DNA from: Paraburkholderia atlantica
Lineage (GTDB): Bacteria > Pseudomonadota > Gammaproteobacteria > Burkholderiales > Burkholderiaceae
NCBI RefSeq assembly: GCF_009362785.1
Contig: NZ_WHNQ01000011.1
Span: 169,695-233,694 of the forward strand
Direction of reading: 5' to 3'
DNA: 64,000 bases
Shown: positions 7,679 through 17,019 of the stretch, in pieces
How the letters are laid out: the number at the start of each line of letters is the position of its first letter
Position numbering within the stretch: position 1 is the first letter of the stretch
Notes under the pieces: model-generated
What the model saw: only the letters and a program-made list of their open reading frames with translations
The model's database searches: none
Told to the model about the DNA's origin: nothing
Translations under genes and position numbers: made by a program

Positions 7679-10174
7679 TCAATGCCCCGGCTGATTCTTC
7701 GCGGCGGACTTCGGGTCCGCCCCCGCCGGTTCGTCGAGCGCCATCCGGAAGCCGACCACGCCGGGGTCCTCGGTCCGCGTGATCGTGAAGCCGCTGGCCT
7801 TCGCCAGCGCGATCATCGCGGTGTTCTCGCGCAGCGCTTCACCGATCAGCCAGTGGGTATCGCGCGCCCGCGCGTACGCGATGATCCGCTGCATCAGCAA
7901 CTGGCCGAGGCGGCGCCCCTTCTGGTCCGAGCGCACGGTCACCGCGAATTCGGCCGTCTCGTTGTCGGGATCGGCCACCGCGCGCACAACGCCGAGCGTC
8001 TGTGCGACGCCGTCTTCGTTGTCGACCGTCGCGATCAGCGCCATTTCCCGGTCGTAATCGATCTGCGTCATGCGCGCGAGTTGCGAGTGCTCGAAACTGC
8101 CGACCGCGCCAAAAAAACGCAGCCGCAAATCTTCCGGCGTCATCGCGTTCACGAACTCGCGATGCGCGTTTTCGTCTTCCGGGCGAATCGGCCGCACCGT
8201 TATGCGCATACCTTGCCAGTCGATCGTTTCCTCGAAGCGGCGCGGATACGGCACGATCGCGAGACGGCTGCGCTTTCCGCCAACCCGCAACACGGGGTCG
8301 ACCACCGTCACGCGGTCCCGGTAGACCCTGAGCTTCAGCGACAGGCCGACGATCTCGCGCACGTCGCAAACCGCTTGCGACAACGCCGTCAACGCGGCGA
8401 GCGTCGGCTCCGGCGCGACCAGCCTTGCGTATTGCGAACGCGTGACGATATCGCGCGCGAGCATCGGATTGAGCGGCGGCAGGCCATACACGTGCAACCC
8501 GCTGGAAACGCCGTCGATCGACGGCGCGGCGAAGCGGAACACGGGGCCGAAGTTGTCGTCGTCGTGCAGTTCGACGGCGACGTCGACGACGGGTTTTGTC
8601 GCGCTGTCGGCATCGGCGCACGGCGTGTCGGCGTCCGGCGCAGCGGCGTCCGGCGCAGCGGCGTCCGGCGCAGCGGCGCCCGACGCAGCGGCGTCCCCTT
8701 CTTCCACACCCTCCACCTGCAACCCGAATCGCGCCAGGAACCGCGCCGCCGCGTCCCCGGCGAGTTCGCTTTCGCCCGCCGCCAACGCCTCGCGAGCCTG
8801 CGCTTGGGCGGCGTCGATCGAGTCGGGAATCTGCGCTGGCAGGCCTTCCGGCGTTTGCATCAGCAGTTCGCGGCCCAGCCGGTAATCGACCAGCCGGGCG
8901 AACGCGCGCGCGAGCCGCTGCGGCGTCGTGTGCACCGGGATGCCCTGCGCATGCAGCGCGTCGCGCCTCGCTGCATCCACGCCGCCGAAGAAGCACGCGA
9001 GCAGCCCGCGATACGCAAAGCGCTGATGCTCGATCAGCGCCTGCGCGACGTCGTCGACGGGCGCGCCATGCGTCGATGCGTGCACCACGACGGCGGTGCC
9101 GGTCTCGCGATACTCGCCGAGCAGCTTCAGCGCGGCGCCGAAGTGCTCAGGGCGCGCGCCGTCGCCGAGCAGTAGCGGATTGCCGCCGACCGCCAGCGGC
9201 AGCGCCTCGCGCAGCGCGTCCGACGCCGCGGCCGGCCACGGCGCGAGCAGTCCGCCGGCGGCGCTGAACGCATCGCGCGCGAGCGTCGCGAGACCGCGGT
9301 CGCTGGTGATCAGCGTAGCGATTGCGCCCGCCGCCACGCGGCCGACGCCGAGCGTTTCGATTTCGTCGAGCAGATCGTCGAGCGCGTCGACGCGCACGAG
9401 GCCCGCGCGCCGGAACGCCGCTGTATAGAGACCGTCGGCGGGATCGTCGCGGCCGGAGCGCAGCGCGAGCACCGGCTTGTTGCGTGCCGCCGCTCGCGCG
9501 GCCGACATGAACTTGCGCGCCGCCCGCACGCTGTCGAGTTCGATCAGGATCGCGCGGGTGCCGGGGTCGCTCGCGAGGTAATCGAGCACGTCGCCGGCGT
9601 CGACGTCGGCCTCCGCTCCGAGCGCCACCGCGTGCGAAAAACCGAGCCCGCGCGCGCGTGCCCAGCCGAGCACGGCGTTGGTCAGCGCATTCGACTGCGA
9701 CACCCACGCGACGCCGCCCGCCTTGACCGTGCAAGACGGCGCGCCCAGATGCGCGCCCAGCGCCGGCGACACCACGCCGAGACTACCGGGCCCGACGATG
9801 CGCAACAGATGCGGCCGCGCAGCCGATAGCGCGTGCCGCAGCTCGAGCCGGTCTTCATCGCTGCGCACCTCGCCGACGATGATCACGGCGCGCGTGCCCA
9901 TGCCGCCGAGCTTGTGGATCAACGAGGGCCACGTCGCGGGCGGCGTGCAGATCACCGCGACGGTGGGCGCCTGCGGCAGATCGCTGACGTCGGAAATCAC
10001 CGGGTGGACGCCGAGCGTCGCGTGCTTCGGATTAACGGGCCACAGCGGCCCGTCGAAGCCGCCTTCGAGCACACGCGCCCAGACCATCGCGCCGATGCTG
10101 CCCGGCCGCTCGGACGCGCCGATCACGGCGACGGATTTCGGGCGAAACAACGCGTCGAGGTTGCGAACGGTCAC
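7679..10174 (-). CDS. Pat-like protein: NDP-forming acyl-CoA synthetase domains plus GNAT acetyltransferase
   Basis: 831-residue protein with the Pat (protein lysine acetyltransferase) architecture. An N-terminal CoA-binding domain (SVAVIGASERPGSIG) and succinyl-CoA-ligase-like domains come first, then an ATP-grasp-like region (AARFLARFGLQVEG), and a C-terminal GNAT domain (IRPEDENAHREFVNAM, then RSDQKGRRLGQLLMQRIIAYAR). In Salmonella, Pat acetylates and silences acetyl-CoA synthetase. The start is GTG at 10174, with GGAG six bases upstream. A low-complexity GAAAPDAAAPDAA segment interrupts the ATP-grasp-like part and is encoded by a 15-bp tandem repeat. Catalytic activity of the synthetase part is doubtful, as in other Pat proteins. 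Confidence 0.85.
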   Translation of the reverse strand: MTVRNLDALFRPKSVAVIGASERPGSIGAMVWARVLEGGFDGPLWPVNPKHATLGVHPVISDVSDLPQAPTVAVICTPPATWPSLIHKLGGMGTRAVIIVGEVRSDEDRLELRHALSAARPHLLRIVGPGSLGVVSPALGAHLGAPSCTVKAGGVAWVSQSNALTNAVLGWARARGLGFSHAVALGAEADVDAGDVLDYLASDPGTRAILIELDSVRAARKFMSAARAAARNKPVLALRSGRDDPADGLYTAAFRRAGLVRVDALDDLLDEIETLGVGRVAAGAIATLITSDRGLATLARDAFSAAGGLLAPWPAAASDALREALPLAVGGNPLLLGDGARPEHFGAALKLLGEYRETGTAVVVHASTHGAPVDDVAQALIEHQRFAYRGLLACFFGGVDAARRDALHAQGIPVHTTPQRLARAFARLVDYRLGRELLMQTPEGLPAQIPDSIDAAQAQAREALAAGESELAGDAAARFLARFGLQVEGVEEGDAAASGAAAPDAAAPDAAAPDADTPCADADSATKPVVDVAVELHDDDNFGPVFRFAAPSIDGVSSGLHVYGLPPLNPMLARDIVTRSQYARLVAPEPTLAALTALSQAVCDVREIVGLSLKLRVYRDRVTVVDPVLRVGGKRSRLAIVPYPRRFEETIDWQGMRITVRPIRPEDENAHREFVNAMTPEDLRLRFFGAVGSFEHSQLARMTQIDYDREMALIATVDNEDGVAQTLGVVRAVADPDNETAEFAVTVRSDQKGRRLGQLLMQRIIAYARARDTHWLIGEALRENTAMIALAKASGFTITRTEDPGVVGFRMALDEPAGADPKSAAKNQPGH
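8630..8696. repeat. 15-bp tandem repeat inside the Pat-like gene
   Basis: About four copies of GCAGCGGCGTCCGGC lie in a row. Being a multiple of three, the unit adds or removes an Ala/Pro/Asp-rich pentapeptide without breaking the frame. The copy number could vary between strains. Confidence 0.8.
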
Positions 10175-10287
10175 GGGCGCTCCATGCGGTTGGACAGGAA
10201 TTGGAGCCGGCTTCGCGGCGGGGCGGGTGGTTCCGTCAGCATAGGCGAAGTCGCGCGCCGGCGCGGAACGTTGTTGCGACGGAAAAG

Positions 10288-10318
10288 AAAAAGCCGCGTC
10301 GAACGACGCGGCTTTTTA
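10288..10318 (-). terminator. Rho-independent terminator after prfC
   Basis: A perfect AAGCCGCGTCG / CGACGCGGCTT stem with a two-base loop is flanked by A-runs and T-runs. It lies just downstream of the prfC stop on the minus strand. Confidence 0.8.
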
Positions 10319-10344
10319 GCTTCGAAGCCAGCGGACTCGCGGCT

Positions 10345-11946
10345 TTACATCGCCTTCCTGAACGGCGCCCCCGAGTGCTCGCGCAACTCGTTGAACACGA
10401 TCTTCGGCCACGCCTTCTGCGCGACCTCGATCTCCGACACGTGCGAGGCCAGATAGGTCGGCGCATCGGACGCATCGAGCGCGATCCGCGCCGAGTACGA
10501 ATCGGTGAAGCGGCGCAGCTCGGCCGCATCGTCGCAGGTCACCCAGCGTGACAGCCGGTAACGCGCCGGCGCCATCCGCACGTCGACCTTGTATTCAGTC
10601 GACAGACGGTGCGACACCACTTCGAACTGCAGCTGCCCGACCGCGCCGAGAATCATCAGACCGCCCGCTTCGGGACGGAACACCTGGATCGCGCCTTCCT
10701 CGCCGAGCTGCTTCAGCGCTTCGCCGAGCTGCTTCGCGCGCATCGGATCGACCACTTCGACGGTCTGGAAAATTTCCGGCGCGAAGAACGGCAGGCCGAC
10801 GAACTGAAGCTGCTCGCCTTCTGTCAGCGTATCGCCGAGACTCAGCGTGCCGTGGTTCGGAATACCGATGATGTCGCCCGGATACGCCTCGCTCACCGTC
10901 TCGCGACGCTGCGACAGGAACGTGACCACGTTGTTCGCACGGAACGTCTTGTTCGAGCGCGTGACCTTCACCGCCATGCCGCGCTCGAAACGTCCCGAGC
11001 ACACGCGGATGAACGCGACGCGGTCGCGGTGCGCGAGGTCCATGTTCGCCTGCACCTTGAACACGACGCCGGTGAACTTCGACTCTTCCGGCTGCACCGG
11101 ACGCTGCACGGTCATGCGCATCGACGGCGGCGGCGCGAGGTCGACCAGCGCGTCGAGAATTTCCTTAACACCGAAGTTGTTGATCGCCGAGCCGAACAGC
11201 ACCGGCGACTGCTGCCCGGCGAGGAACTGCTCACGGTCGAATTCGGGCGTCGCGCCGCTGATCAGATCGATTTCTTCCTTCGCACGGACCCACGCGTGGC
11301 CGAAACGGCGCTCGCCTTCCTCGTTGCTCAGTGCCTGCAGCGTTTCGACCGCGCCGCCGGCCGTGTCCTGACCGGCACGGAATACGCGCACCTGATCGCG
11401 CTGTACGTCGTAGACGCCTTGAAAATCCTTGCCCATGCCGATCGGCCACGTGAACGGCACCGCCGCCACGCCTAGGTGCTGCTCGATTTCGTCGAGCAGT
11501 TCGAGCGGCTCGCGCACTTCGCGGTCGAGCTTGTTGATGAACGTGACGATCGGCGTCTTGCGGCTGCGGCAGACTTCGAGCAGCTTCAGCGTCTGCGCTT
11601 CGACGCCGTTCGCGCCGTCGATCACCATCACGGCGGCGTCGACCGCGGTCAGCACGCGGTAGGTGTCCTCGGAGAAGTCCTCGTGGCCCGGCGTGTCGAG
11701 CAGGTTGATCACACAGTCGCCGTACTCGAACTGCATCACCGAACTCGCGACCGAAATGCCGCGTTGCTTTTCGATCTCCATCCAGTCGGACGTCGCGTAG
11801 CGGTTGCTCTTGCGGCCCTTCACCGTACCGGCGATCTGGATCGCGCCCGAAAACAGCAGCAGCTTTTCGGTCAGCGTGGTTTTACCCGCGTCCGGGTGGG
11901 AAATGACCGCGAACGTGCGGCGGCGTTTGAGTTCGGAGACTGACAT
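10345..11946 (-). CDS. prfC: Peptide chain release factor 3
   Basis: Cytosolic translational GTPase that recycles RF1/RF2 from the ribosome after peptide release. Its 533 residues match the family length. The GTPase motifs are SHPDAGKTT (G1, residues 16-24), the RGISV switch, DTPGHEDF (G3) and NKLDRE (G4), followed by the translation-factor beta barrel and the RF3 C-terminal domain (GAVGQLQFEVV). The start MSVSELKRRRTF is clear. It is monocistronic, with its own terminator. Confidence 0.96.
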   Translation of the reverse strand: MSVSELKRRRTFAVISHPDAGKTTLTEKLLLFSGAIQIAGTVKGRKSNRYATSDWMEIEKQRGISVASSVMQFEYGDCVINLLDTPGHEDFSEDTYRVLTAVDAAVMVIDGANGVEAQTLKLLEVCRSRKTPIVTFINKLDREVREPLELLDEIEQHLGVAAVPFTWPIGMGKDFQGVYDVQRDQVRVFRAGQDTAGGAVETLQALSNEEGERRFGHAWVRAKEEIDLISGATPEFDREQFLAGQQSPVLFGSAINNFGVKEILDALVDLAPPPSMRMTVQRPVQPEESKFTGVVFKVQANMDLAHRDRVAFIRVCSGRFERGMAVKVTRSNKTFRANNVVTFLSQRRETVSEAYPGDIIGIPNHGTLSLGDTLTEGEQLQFVGLPFFAPEIFQTVEVVDPMRAKQLGEALKQLGEEGAIQVFRPEAGGLMILGAVGQLQFEVVSHRLSTEYKVDVRMAPARYRLSRWVTCDDAAELRRFTDSYSARIALDASDAPTYLASHVSEIEVAQKAWPKIVFNELREHSGAPFRKAM

Positions 11947-12258
11947 CGGGTCTGGCGGTCACGGAAAGGGGTTCGGGCGGTTCCCGGCGGCTTTGGGCGG
12001 GCCGGTTATGCCGCGCGTGGCGCGGCGGCGTCGAGTTGCGGGAGTCGGGCGCGGGCCGGAATCGGCCGGTGCTGGCACCGCGTCCGAAAACGGGTGGCGA
12101 ACGGGTCACGACCCAGCGTTCGACAATGCGGGAATCGCTGGCGCAAAAACGGCGCAAGGTGCGAATGATACACGTCTGGCGCGACGGCCGGGGGAAAGGG
12201 CTGCGGCGTCGGACAGGGCGACGGCGCGAGCGTGCGCGCGCCGCGCATGCTCGCTGGC

Positions 12259-12278
12259 AAAGGTGAGCGTTTTCGGGA
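12259..12278 (+). repeat. Outlying iteron-like repeat
   Basis: AAAGGTGAGCGTTTTCGGGA matches the repeat that fills the origin at 58.1-59.6 kb. The same GAGCG variant occurs in the origin at 59110-59130. It lies about 47 kb from repA, in an intergenic interval. Confidence 0.8.
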
Positions 12279-12605
12279 CTTGCGGCCGCGGATATCGATT
12301 CACGGTCAAAGGTGAGGATCGCGAAGCGCACGCGCGCACCTGCTGCGGCGCACGCACCACAATCGCGATATGCGGGAACACTGCGGTAAAGCGTCGCAAT
12401 GCTGCGAACAGGCTCAGGCTCGACGCCTGGAAAGGCCCGCCAGCAAAGGCTGGCGCGGGTTTTCGGCGAGCGGTGCGCGGCGACGCGACACGATGACGAT
12501 TCGCACCCGCCGCGGTGCGCTGCTCGGCAAAGCCTGGCTCACCGAAGCAAGCCGCGAAGTGCGAATACGTCGATGAATCTCGCTGTACACGTTCAGGCGT
12601 CACGC

Positions 12606-12625
12606 AAAGGTGAGCGTTTTCGGGA
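12606..12625 (+). repeat. Outlying iteron-like repeat
   Basis: A second copy identical over 20 bp to the one at 12259, in the same orientation and 347 bp further on. It lies between the prfC and hns-like genes. Confidence 0.8.
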
Positions 12626-12702
12626 CCTTCGCAACGGTGCGGAACGAATCAAACGACGCATCACTTCAGAGAACAAGGACGCATTGGCATCCACGGCGGA
12701 AG

Positions 12703-13002
12703 TCAACCCTCGATCAGAAACCGTTCGCGATTTTTCCCGACCAGCCAGGCCGGCGAGCGCCCACGGCCGCTCCAGGTTTCGCCGGTCTTCGGATTGCGGT
12801 ACTTGGCGACCGCCGACGCCGACGACTTGCGGCGCGGCTTCGCTGCGGCGCTCGTGAAGCCGAGTTCTTCGGCGGTCAGGTCGTATTCGGCAATCTTCTG
12901 CTTGATATCGGCGATAGCTTGCGCGACTTCTTTGTCGCGCGCGGCTGCGACTTCCTTATGGAGTTTTTCGAGTTGCGCAGTCAACTGTTTGTAAGAGGCC
13001 AT
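12703..13002 (-). CDS. H-NS family nucleoid protein
   Basis: 99-residue nucleoid-associated protein. The N-terminal half is a dimerising coiled coil (LTAQLEKLHKEVAAARDKEVAQAIADIKQKI). The C-terminal DNA-binding domain carries KYRNPKTGETWSGRGRSPAWL, the H-NS/Bv3F-type motif whose GRGRSP loop enters the AT-rich minor groove. Burkholderia genomes usually hold several such paralogues. The start is at 13002, preceded by a GGGGGAAC ribosome site. It is monocistronic. Confidence 0.92.
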   Translation of the reverse strand: MASYKQLTAQLEKLHKEVAAARDKEVAQAIADIKQKIAEYDLTAEELGFTSAAAKPRRKSSASAVAKYRNPKTGETWSGRGRSPAWLVGKNRERFLIEG

Positions 13003-13126
13003 GCCGGTGTTCCCCCTCGATTAGACGCACTGCGATGAATCGCGATGAATGTTTGGCGGACACTATCAGACGAATAAACCACAGGATAGTGAATCGGGCG
13101 GCCGAGCGCAGGCGCGGCGGCCGCGC

Positions 13127-14326
13127 TCAATCGTCGATCGCATCGTAGACGCGGCGTTCGAAGTCGATGGCCATCGGGAACGGGTCGATCGAGCGGCGCT
13201 GGATCAGCATCAGGCCGATCATCTTCTCGACCGGATCGGCGAACCAGCTCGTGCCGTACGCGCCGGGCCAACCGAACGAGCCGAGCGAGCGATAGCCGAG
13301 CGGCAATTGCTGCGCCGGATCATCGACGATCGACAGGCCTAGGCCGAAACCCTGCCCCGCCCAGATCACGTGACCGAAGGCGGGCAAGCGGCGCTGGTCG
13401 CGGCTCAGGAAATTGCTGCGCATCAGGTCGACCGAGCGATGCGACAGCAGCCGCGTATCGCCGACGCGGCCGCGCCCGAGCAGCAGTCGCGCGAATTGCA
13501 GATAGTCCTCGGCGGTCGAGATCAACCCGCCGCCGCCACTCTGAAAGCGCCGCGGATTGGCCCAGCGGCTCGCCGCCGGATGATCCTCGACCACGCGACG
13601 CCGCGTTCCCGGATCGATGTTGTACGCGGTGGCGAGGCGTGCGAGTTGCGCGTCGGGCACCCAGAACGCGGTGTCGCGCATGCCGAGCGGCTCGAAAATG
13701 CGCGTGCGGAAAAACTCGCCGAGCGGCATGCCGCTCACGCGTTCGATCAGCACGCCGAGCAGGTCGGTCGCCACGCCGTAGTGCCAGCGCGAGCCGGGCT
13801 GGAACATCAGCGGCAGTGCGGCGATGCGCGCGAGCCAAGCGCTGTTGCCGCCGCTCGCCTCGAAGCCGTTGAAAGCGGCTGTGTAGGCTTCGGCAAGCGG
13901 ACCCGTCGCCGTGAAGTGATACGCGAAGCCCGCGCGATGCGTGAGCAGGTCGAGCACCGTAATCGGCGCGCGAATCGGATCGGTCTGGTGGAGCGGGCCG
14001 CTCGGATCTCGCAGCACGCGCGGCGCCGCAAGCTCGGGCAGCCACCGCGAAATGGGCGCATCGAGCGCGAGGCGGTCTTCCTCGATCAGCATCATGATCG
14101 CGGCACTCGTCACCGGCTTCGTCATCGACGCGATGCGAAACAGCGTGTCGCGCTCCATCGGCAATTGCGCGGCTTCGTCGCGTAGACCTATCGGTTCGAA
14201 GTAGCCGATTTCGCCGCGCCGCCATACGAGCGACACCACCCCCGCCACTTCGCCGCGCTCCACGTAGCCCTGCATCGCGGTGGTCAGCATCGCGAGCCGG
14301 GTCGCGGCAAGTCCTGCTATCTGCAT
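13127..14326 (-). CDS. Beta-lactamase-fold serine hydrolase (class C / EstB type)
   Basis: 399-residue serine hydrolase of the class C beta-lactamase/esterase group. The nucleophile motif is SMTK (S-x-x-K) in FRIASMTKPVTSAAIMMLIEE. The second motif is tyrosine in WHYGVATDLLG, and GWPGAYGTSWF near the end fills the place of the KTG box. No signal peptide is evident, which favours a cytosolic esterase over a periplasmic beta-lactamase. It is transcribed alone on the minus strand. The substrate is unknown. Confidence 0.85.
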   Translation of the reverse strand: MQIAGLAATRLAMLTTAMQGYVERGEVAGVVSLVWRRGEIGYFEPIGLRDEAAQLPMERDTLFRIASMTKPVTSAAIMMLIEEDRLALDAPISRWLPELAAPRVLRDPSGPLHQTDPIRAPITVLDLLTHRAGFAYHFTATGPLAEAYTAAFNGFEASGGNSAWLARIAALPLMFQPGSRWHYGVATDLLGVLIERVSGMPLGEFFRTRIFEPLGMRDTAFWVPDAQLARLATAYNIDPGTRRRVVEDHPAASRWANPRRFQSGGGGLISTAEDYLQFARLLLGRGRVGDTRLLSHRSVDLMRSNFLSRDQRRLPAFGHVIWAGQGFGLGLSIVDDPAQQLPLGYRSLGSFGWPGAYGTSWFADPVEKMIGLMLIQRRSIDPFPMAIDFERRVYDAIDD

Positions 14327-14469
14327 GTTCGCCCCGTGTCGGTGAAAGGAAGCGTGCGCGCGCTCATGTCGCTTTGGCGATCAAACCGCAAGATATAACC
14401 GGTCCCGCGAGAGCGCACACGACGGCTTTCCTAATTGCGAATTCCGGTTGGCGGACTCAGTGACGACAT

Positions 14470-14673
14470 TCAGGCTTTCTGCCGTTTTTCCAATGCGCAA
14501 AGCGCGGCATCGAGGCGTTTGACGCGGGTTGCCTGCGCCGGCACGATAACCGCGCCGGAAACGTGCTGGAGGCGGTTTCGCCAGTAAGACAACGGAATAC
14601 GGTCTTCTGCCGAAATATGGGAAATTATCTGTTCGAGATGCTCGATGTCTTTTTCGAGTTGCTGATGATTCAT
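14470..14673 (-). CDS. Small conserved hypothetical protein, 67 aa
   Basis: I do not recognise a named family. The N-terminal half is amphipathic helix (NHQQLEKDIEHLEQIISHISAED), followed by YWRNRLQHVS and a basic helix ending ALEKRQKA. A good ribosome site (GGGGAAAG) lies seven bases before the ATG, and this is the main support for it being real. It is cytosolic with no membrane segment. Its neighbours give no functional hint. Confidence 0.6.
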   Translation of the reverse strand: MNHQQLEKDIEHLEQIISHISAEDRIPLSYWRNRLQHVSGAVIVPAQATRVKRLDAALCALEKRQKA

Positions 14674-15192
14674 TGCTTTCCCCGGATTCTATTGAATTAG
14701 TGTTGAAGCAAAAAAATCGAAAGCATGAAGCCGCGTTGGCCCGCGCGGCCCGAACTAATGTCCGCCAGTGGCGGGAAAACCTTCCTCTTCTTTTTCTGTG
14801 CCGGAAAAAACCGGCATTTTCTTCTCGCTGCAGTTAAATTCCCAACGATTTAAACAGGATACTGCCGTCAAATTTCACGTTCCGTTGCCTGCCGCACTGA
14901 ACTTCGTTCGACAGCCCGACGGTAAAGATAAATCGTTGTCGGGGCGCAAAGGATAATCGCTGCGCGGCGACTCAACGTTGTAAAAATGCCGCGCGCGGCT
15001 TACTTAACCCAATTCGCATGCTAATCGTGGATCGGACACACATTAGGCGCATGAATTTATGACAGCCATGTGCTAACCGCGAGCGTATCGGGAATTGGCA
15101 GGGAATGACTGGGAACAGGTGAAAAAAACCAATGCGGCTTACGAATCGGTCAGCCGCGTGCGCCGGTGTTGCACTGGCGCTGCTCCAGGTGC
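14674..15192. other. AT-rich intergenic interval with a hairpin
   Basis: About 520 bp, less GC-rich than its surroundings, with no convincing gene. A TGCCGG-AAAAAA-CCGGCA hairpin followed by TTTTCTTC lies at 14799-14824. It resembles a plus-strand terminator although no upstream plus-strand gene is visible, so a small RNA ending here is possible. Confidence 0.4.
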
Positions 15193-15456
15193 TTACTTCG
15201 CGGTCGCGCGGCAGGCGTAGATCAGGCTCAACGTGCCGCCCTGGCTCGACTGGCGCACGACGTCGAACGCGCCATTGCAACTGGCGGCCGCCTGTTGCGA
15301 GCACGAGTCGGAACCGACCGGGCATTGCACGAGCGTGGTTGAGCGGCCGTCCGGCAGGAACAGCGGCGCACTGCTGCTGCAACCGCCAAGCACGACGATC
15401 GCGCCGGCGGCCAGCATGACGCTCGAGCGGCGCGCGAAGAAGGAAAGGCGTTTCAT
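15193..15456 (-). CDS. Small putative lipoprotein
   Basis: 87-residue exported protein. The start MKRLSFFARRSSVMLAAGAIVVLGGC carries a lipoprotein signal peptide with the lipobox LGGC, so it should be lipidated and membrane-anchored. The mature part is short, with four further cysteines (VQCPVGSDSCSQQAAASCNG and YACRATAK) that may form two disulfides. An alternative GTG start at 15471 adds five residues. Function unknown. Confidence 0.72.
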   Translation of the reverse strand: MKRLSFFARRSSVMLAAGAIVVLGGCSSSAPLFLPDGRSTTLVQCPVGSDSCSQQAAASCNGAFDVVRQSSQGGTLSLIYACRATAK

Positions 15457-15552
15457 GGAGACCCCGGTCACGTCTTGTTTTTCGATCTCGCGATTGTGCC
15501 ACGCTGCCCTCGTGCTGCGTCAGTTCGCGCGGCGCGGCCGGCGGTCGGCGCG

Positions 15553-17019
15553 TCAAACGTCGATGCCGTGCGCGGCGATCTTCTTGTACAGCGTCGCGCG
15601 GCCCATGCCGATCTGTTTCGCAGTGTCGATCACGCGGCCGCCGTTCGCGCGCAACGCGTCGCACAGAAAGCGCTTTTCGAACGCGGCCATCGCGTCGCTC
15701 CACGAAGTGGCTTCGGCGGTGGCTGCCACGTCCACGCTGGCGGCCGCGGCAGACGGGGTCCGCGTCGGCGGCACCGCACCGCCCTGCCCCGAGCCGATGA
15801 ACGGCGCGAGGATGCGCGCATCGATGCGTTCGCTGTCGGACAGCATCACGGCGCGCTCCAACGTGTTGCGCAGTTCGCGCACGTTGCCGGGCCAGTCGTA
15901 TGCGCATAGCAGCCGCAACGCGTCGTCGTGCAATTCGAAGTGGCTGCCGCCGCCGGCCTGCGCGGCCAGATCTTCGAGCATCGCGTAGGCGAGCGCCTCG
16001 ATGTCGGACGGACGCTCGCGCAACGCGGGCGCAAGGATCGTCAGCACGTTGAGCCGGTAGAACAGGTCCGCGCGAAAACGCCCGGCCGCGACGAGCGCGG
16101 GCAGATCGGCCGAGGTCGCCGCGATGATCCGCACATCCGCACGCACGACGCGGTTCGAGCCGAGCGGCTCGAACTCCTTGTCCTGCAGCACCCGCAGCAG
16201 CTTGCCCTGCAATGGCAGCGGCATGTCGCCGATTTCGTCGAGAAACAGCGTGCCGCCGTTGGCGAGCTCGAACTTGCCGACCCGCCCCTTGCGATCGGCG
16301 CCGGTGTACGCGCCGGGTGCGGCGCCGAAGAATTCGACTTCGAGCAGCGTGTCGGGAATCGCCGCTACGTTGACGCTGACGAGCGGCCTATGCGCGCGCG
16401 CCGAGCCGCCGTGAATCGCATGCGCGAGCAGCTCCTTGCCAGTGCCGGTTTCGCCGAGCAGCAGCACCGGCGCTTCGAGTTGCGCGGCGCGCCGCGCCTG
16501 GCGCTTCACTTCGAGCGATGCCGCGCTCGTGCCGACGAAGCTGCCGAACGTATAGCGCGCGCGGCGCGCCTGCGCGAGCGACTGGCGCGTCGCGATCAGC
16601 TCCTGCTGCAGCCGCGAGTACTGCGAAAACAGCGGCGACAGCGCTTTCAGCTCGTCGAACAGCGCGAAGCCGACCGCGCCGATCGTCGCGCCGGCATCGT
16701 CCTTCAGCGGCAGGCGCGTGACGACCAGCGGCTCGCGATCGGTCTCCATGATGTCGAGCAGGATCGGCTTGCCGGTGTTGACGACCTCGCGCATCAGACT
16801 GTTAGGGATCACCGCTTCGCAATCGCGGCCGATCGCCTGTTGCGGGTCCGAAAAGCCGAAGCGCGCCGCATACCGCTTATTGATCCAGACAACGCGCGCT
16901 TGCCCGTCTACGATGAAGGTGCCTTCACTGAAGTTTTCGAACGTGCGAAACAGCGATTCCATCGCGCGACGAAGCACGTCGTCATAGGTGGCGGGCAGGC
17001 CCGTCCAGTCGGTCATCAT
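15553..17019 (-). CDS. Sigma-54-dependent activator with N-terminal PAS domain
   Basis: 488-residue enhancer-binding protein. A PAS sensor domain (about residues 30-120, FSEGTFIVDGQARVVWINKRYA) is followed by a linker and the AAA+ domain: Walker A GETGTGKE, Walker B TLFLDEIGD and GAYTGA in place of GAFTGA. A tyrosine at that position is also found in active family members. A C-terminal Fis helix-turn-helix (VIDTAKQIGMGRATLYKKI) binds DNA. The start MMTDW at 17019 follows GGAG; an upstream TTG at 17064 is less likely. It is divergent from a GntP permease gene that has a sigma-54 promoter, so that permease is the probable target. Confidence 0.9.
   Translation of the reverse strand: MMTDWTGLPATYDDVLRRAMESLFRTFENFSEGTFIVDGQARVVWINKRYAARFGFSDPQQAIGRDCEAVIPNSLMREVVNTGKPILLDIMETDREPLVVTRLPLKDDAGATIGAVGFALFDELKALSPLFSQYSRLQQELIATRQSLAQARRARYTFGSFVGTSAASLEVKRQARRAAQLEAPVLLLGETGTGKELLAHAIHGGSARAHRPLVSVNVAAIPDTLLEVEFFGAAPGAYTGADRKGRVGKFELANGGTLFLDEIGDMPLPLQGKLLRVLQDKEFEPLGSNRVVRADVRIIAATSADLPALVAAGRFRADLFYRLNVLTILAPALRERPSDIEALAYAMLEDLAAQAGGGSHFELHDDALRLLCAYDWPGNVRELRNTLERAVMLSDSERIDARILAPFIGSGQGGAVPPTRTPSAAAASVDVAATAEATSWSDAMAAFEKRFLCDALRANGGRVIDTAKQIGMGRATLYKKIAAHGIDV

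Larger units (their letters stand above)
11947..12702. other. Gene-free interval holding two outlying iteron-like repeats
   Basis: About 750 bp with no convincing gene; open frames on both strands lack ribosome sites and family resemblance. The interval contains the 20-bp iteron-like motifs annotated separately, and a partial match AAAGGTGAGGATCGCGAAG at 12308-12326. Confidence 0.6.

Noticed and set aside
7655..9175. 506-codon plus-strand frame
   Set aside because: Antisense to the Pat-like gene; composition biased by high GC third positions.
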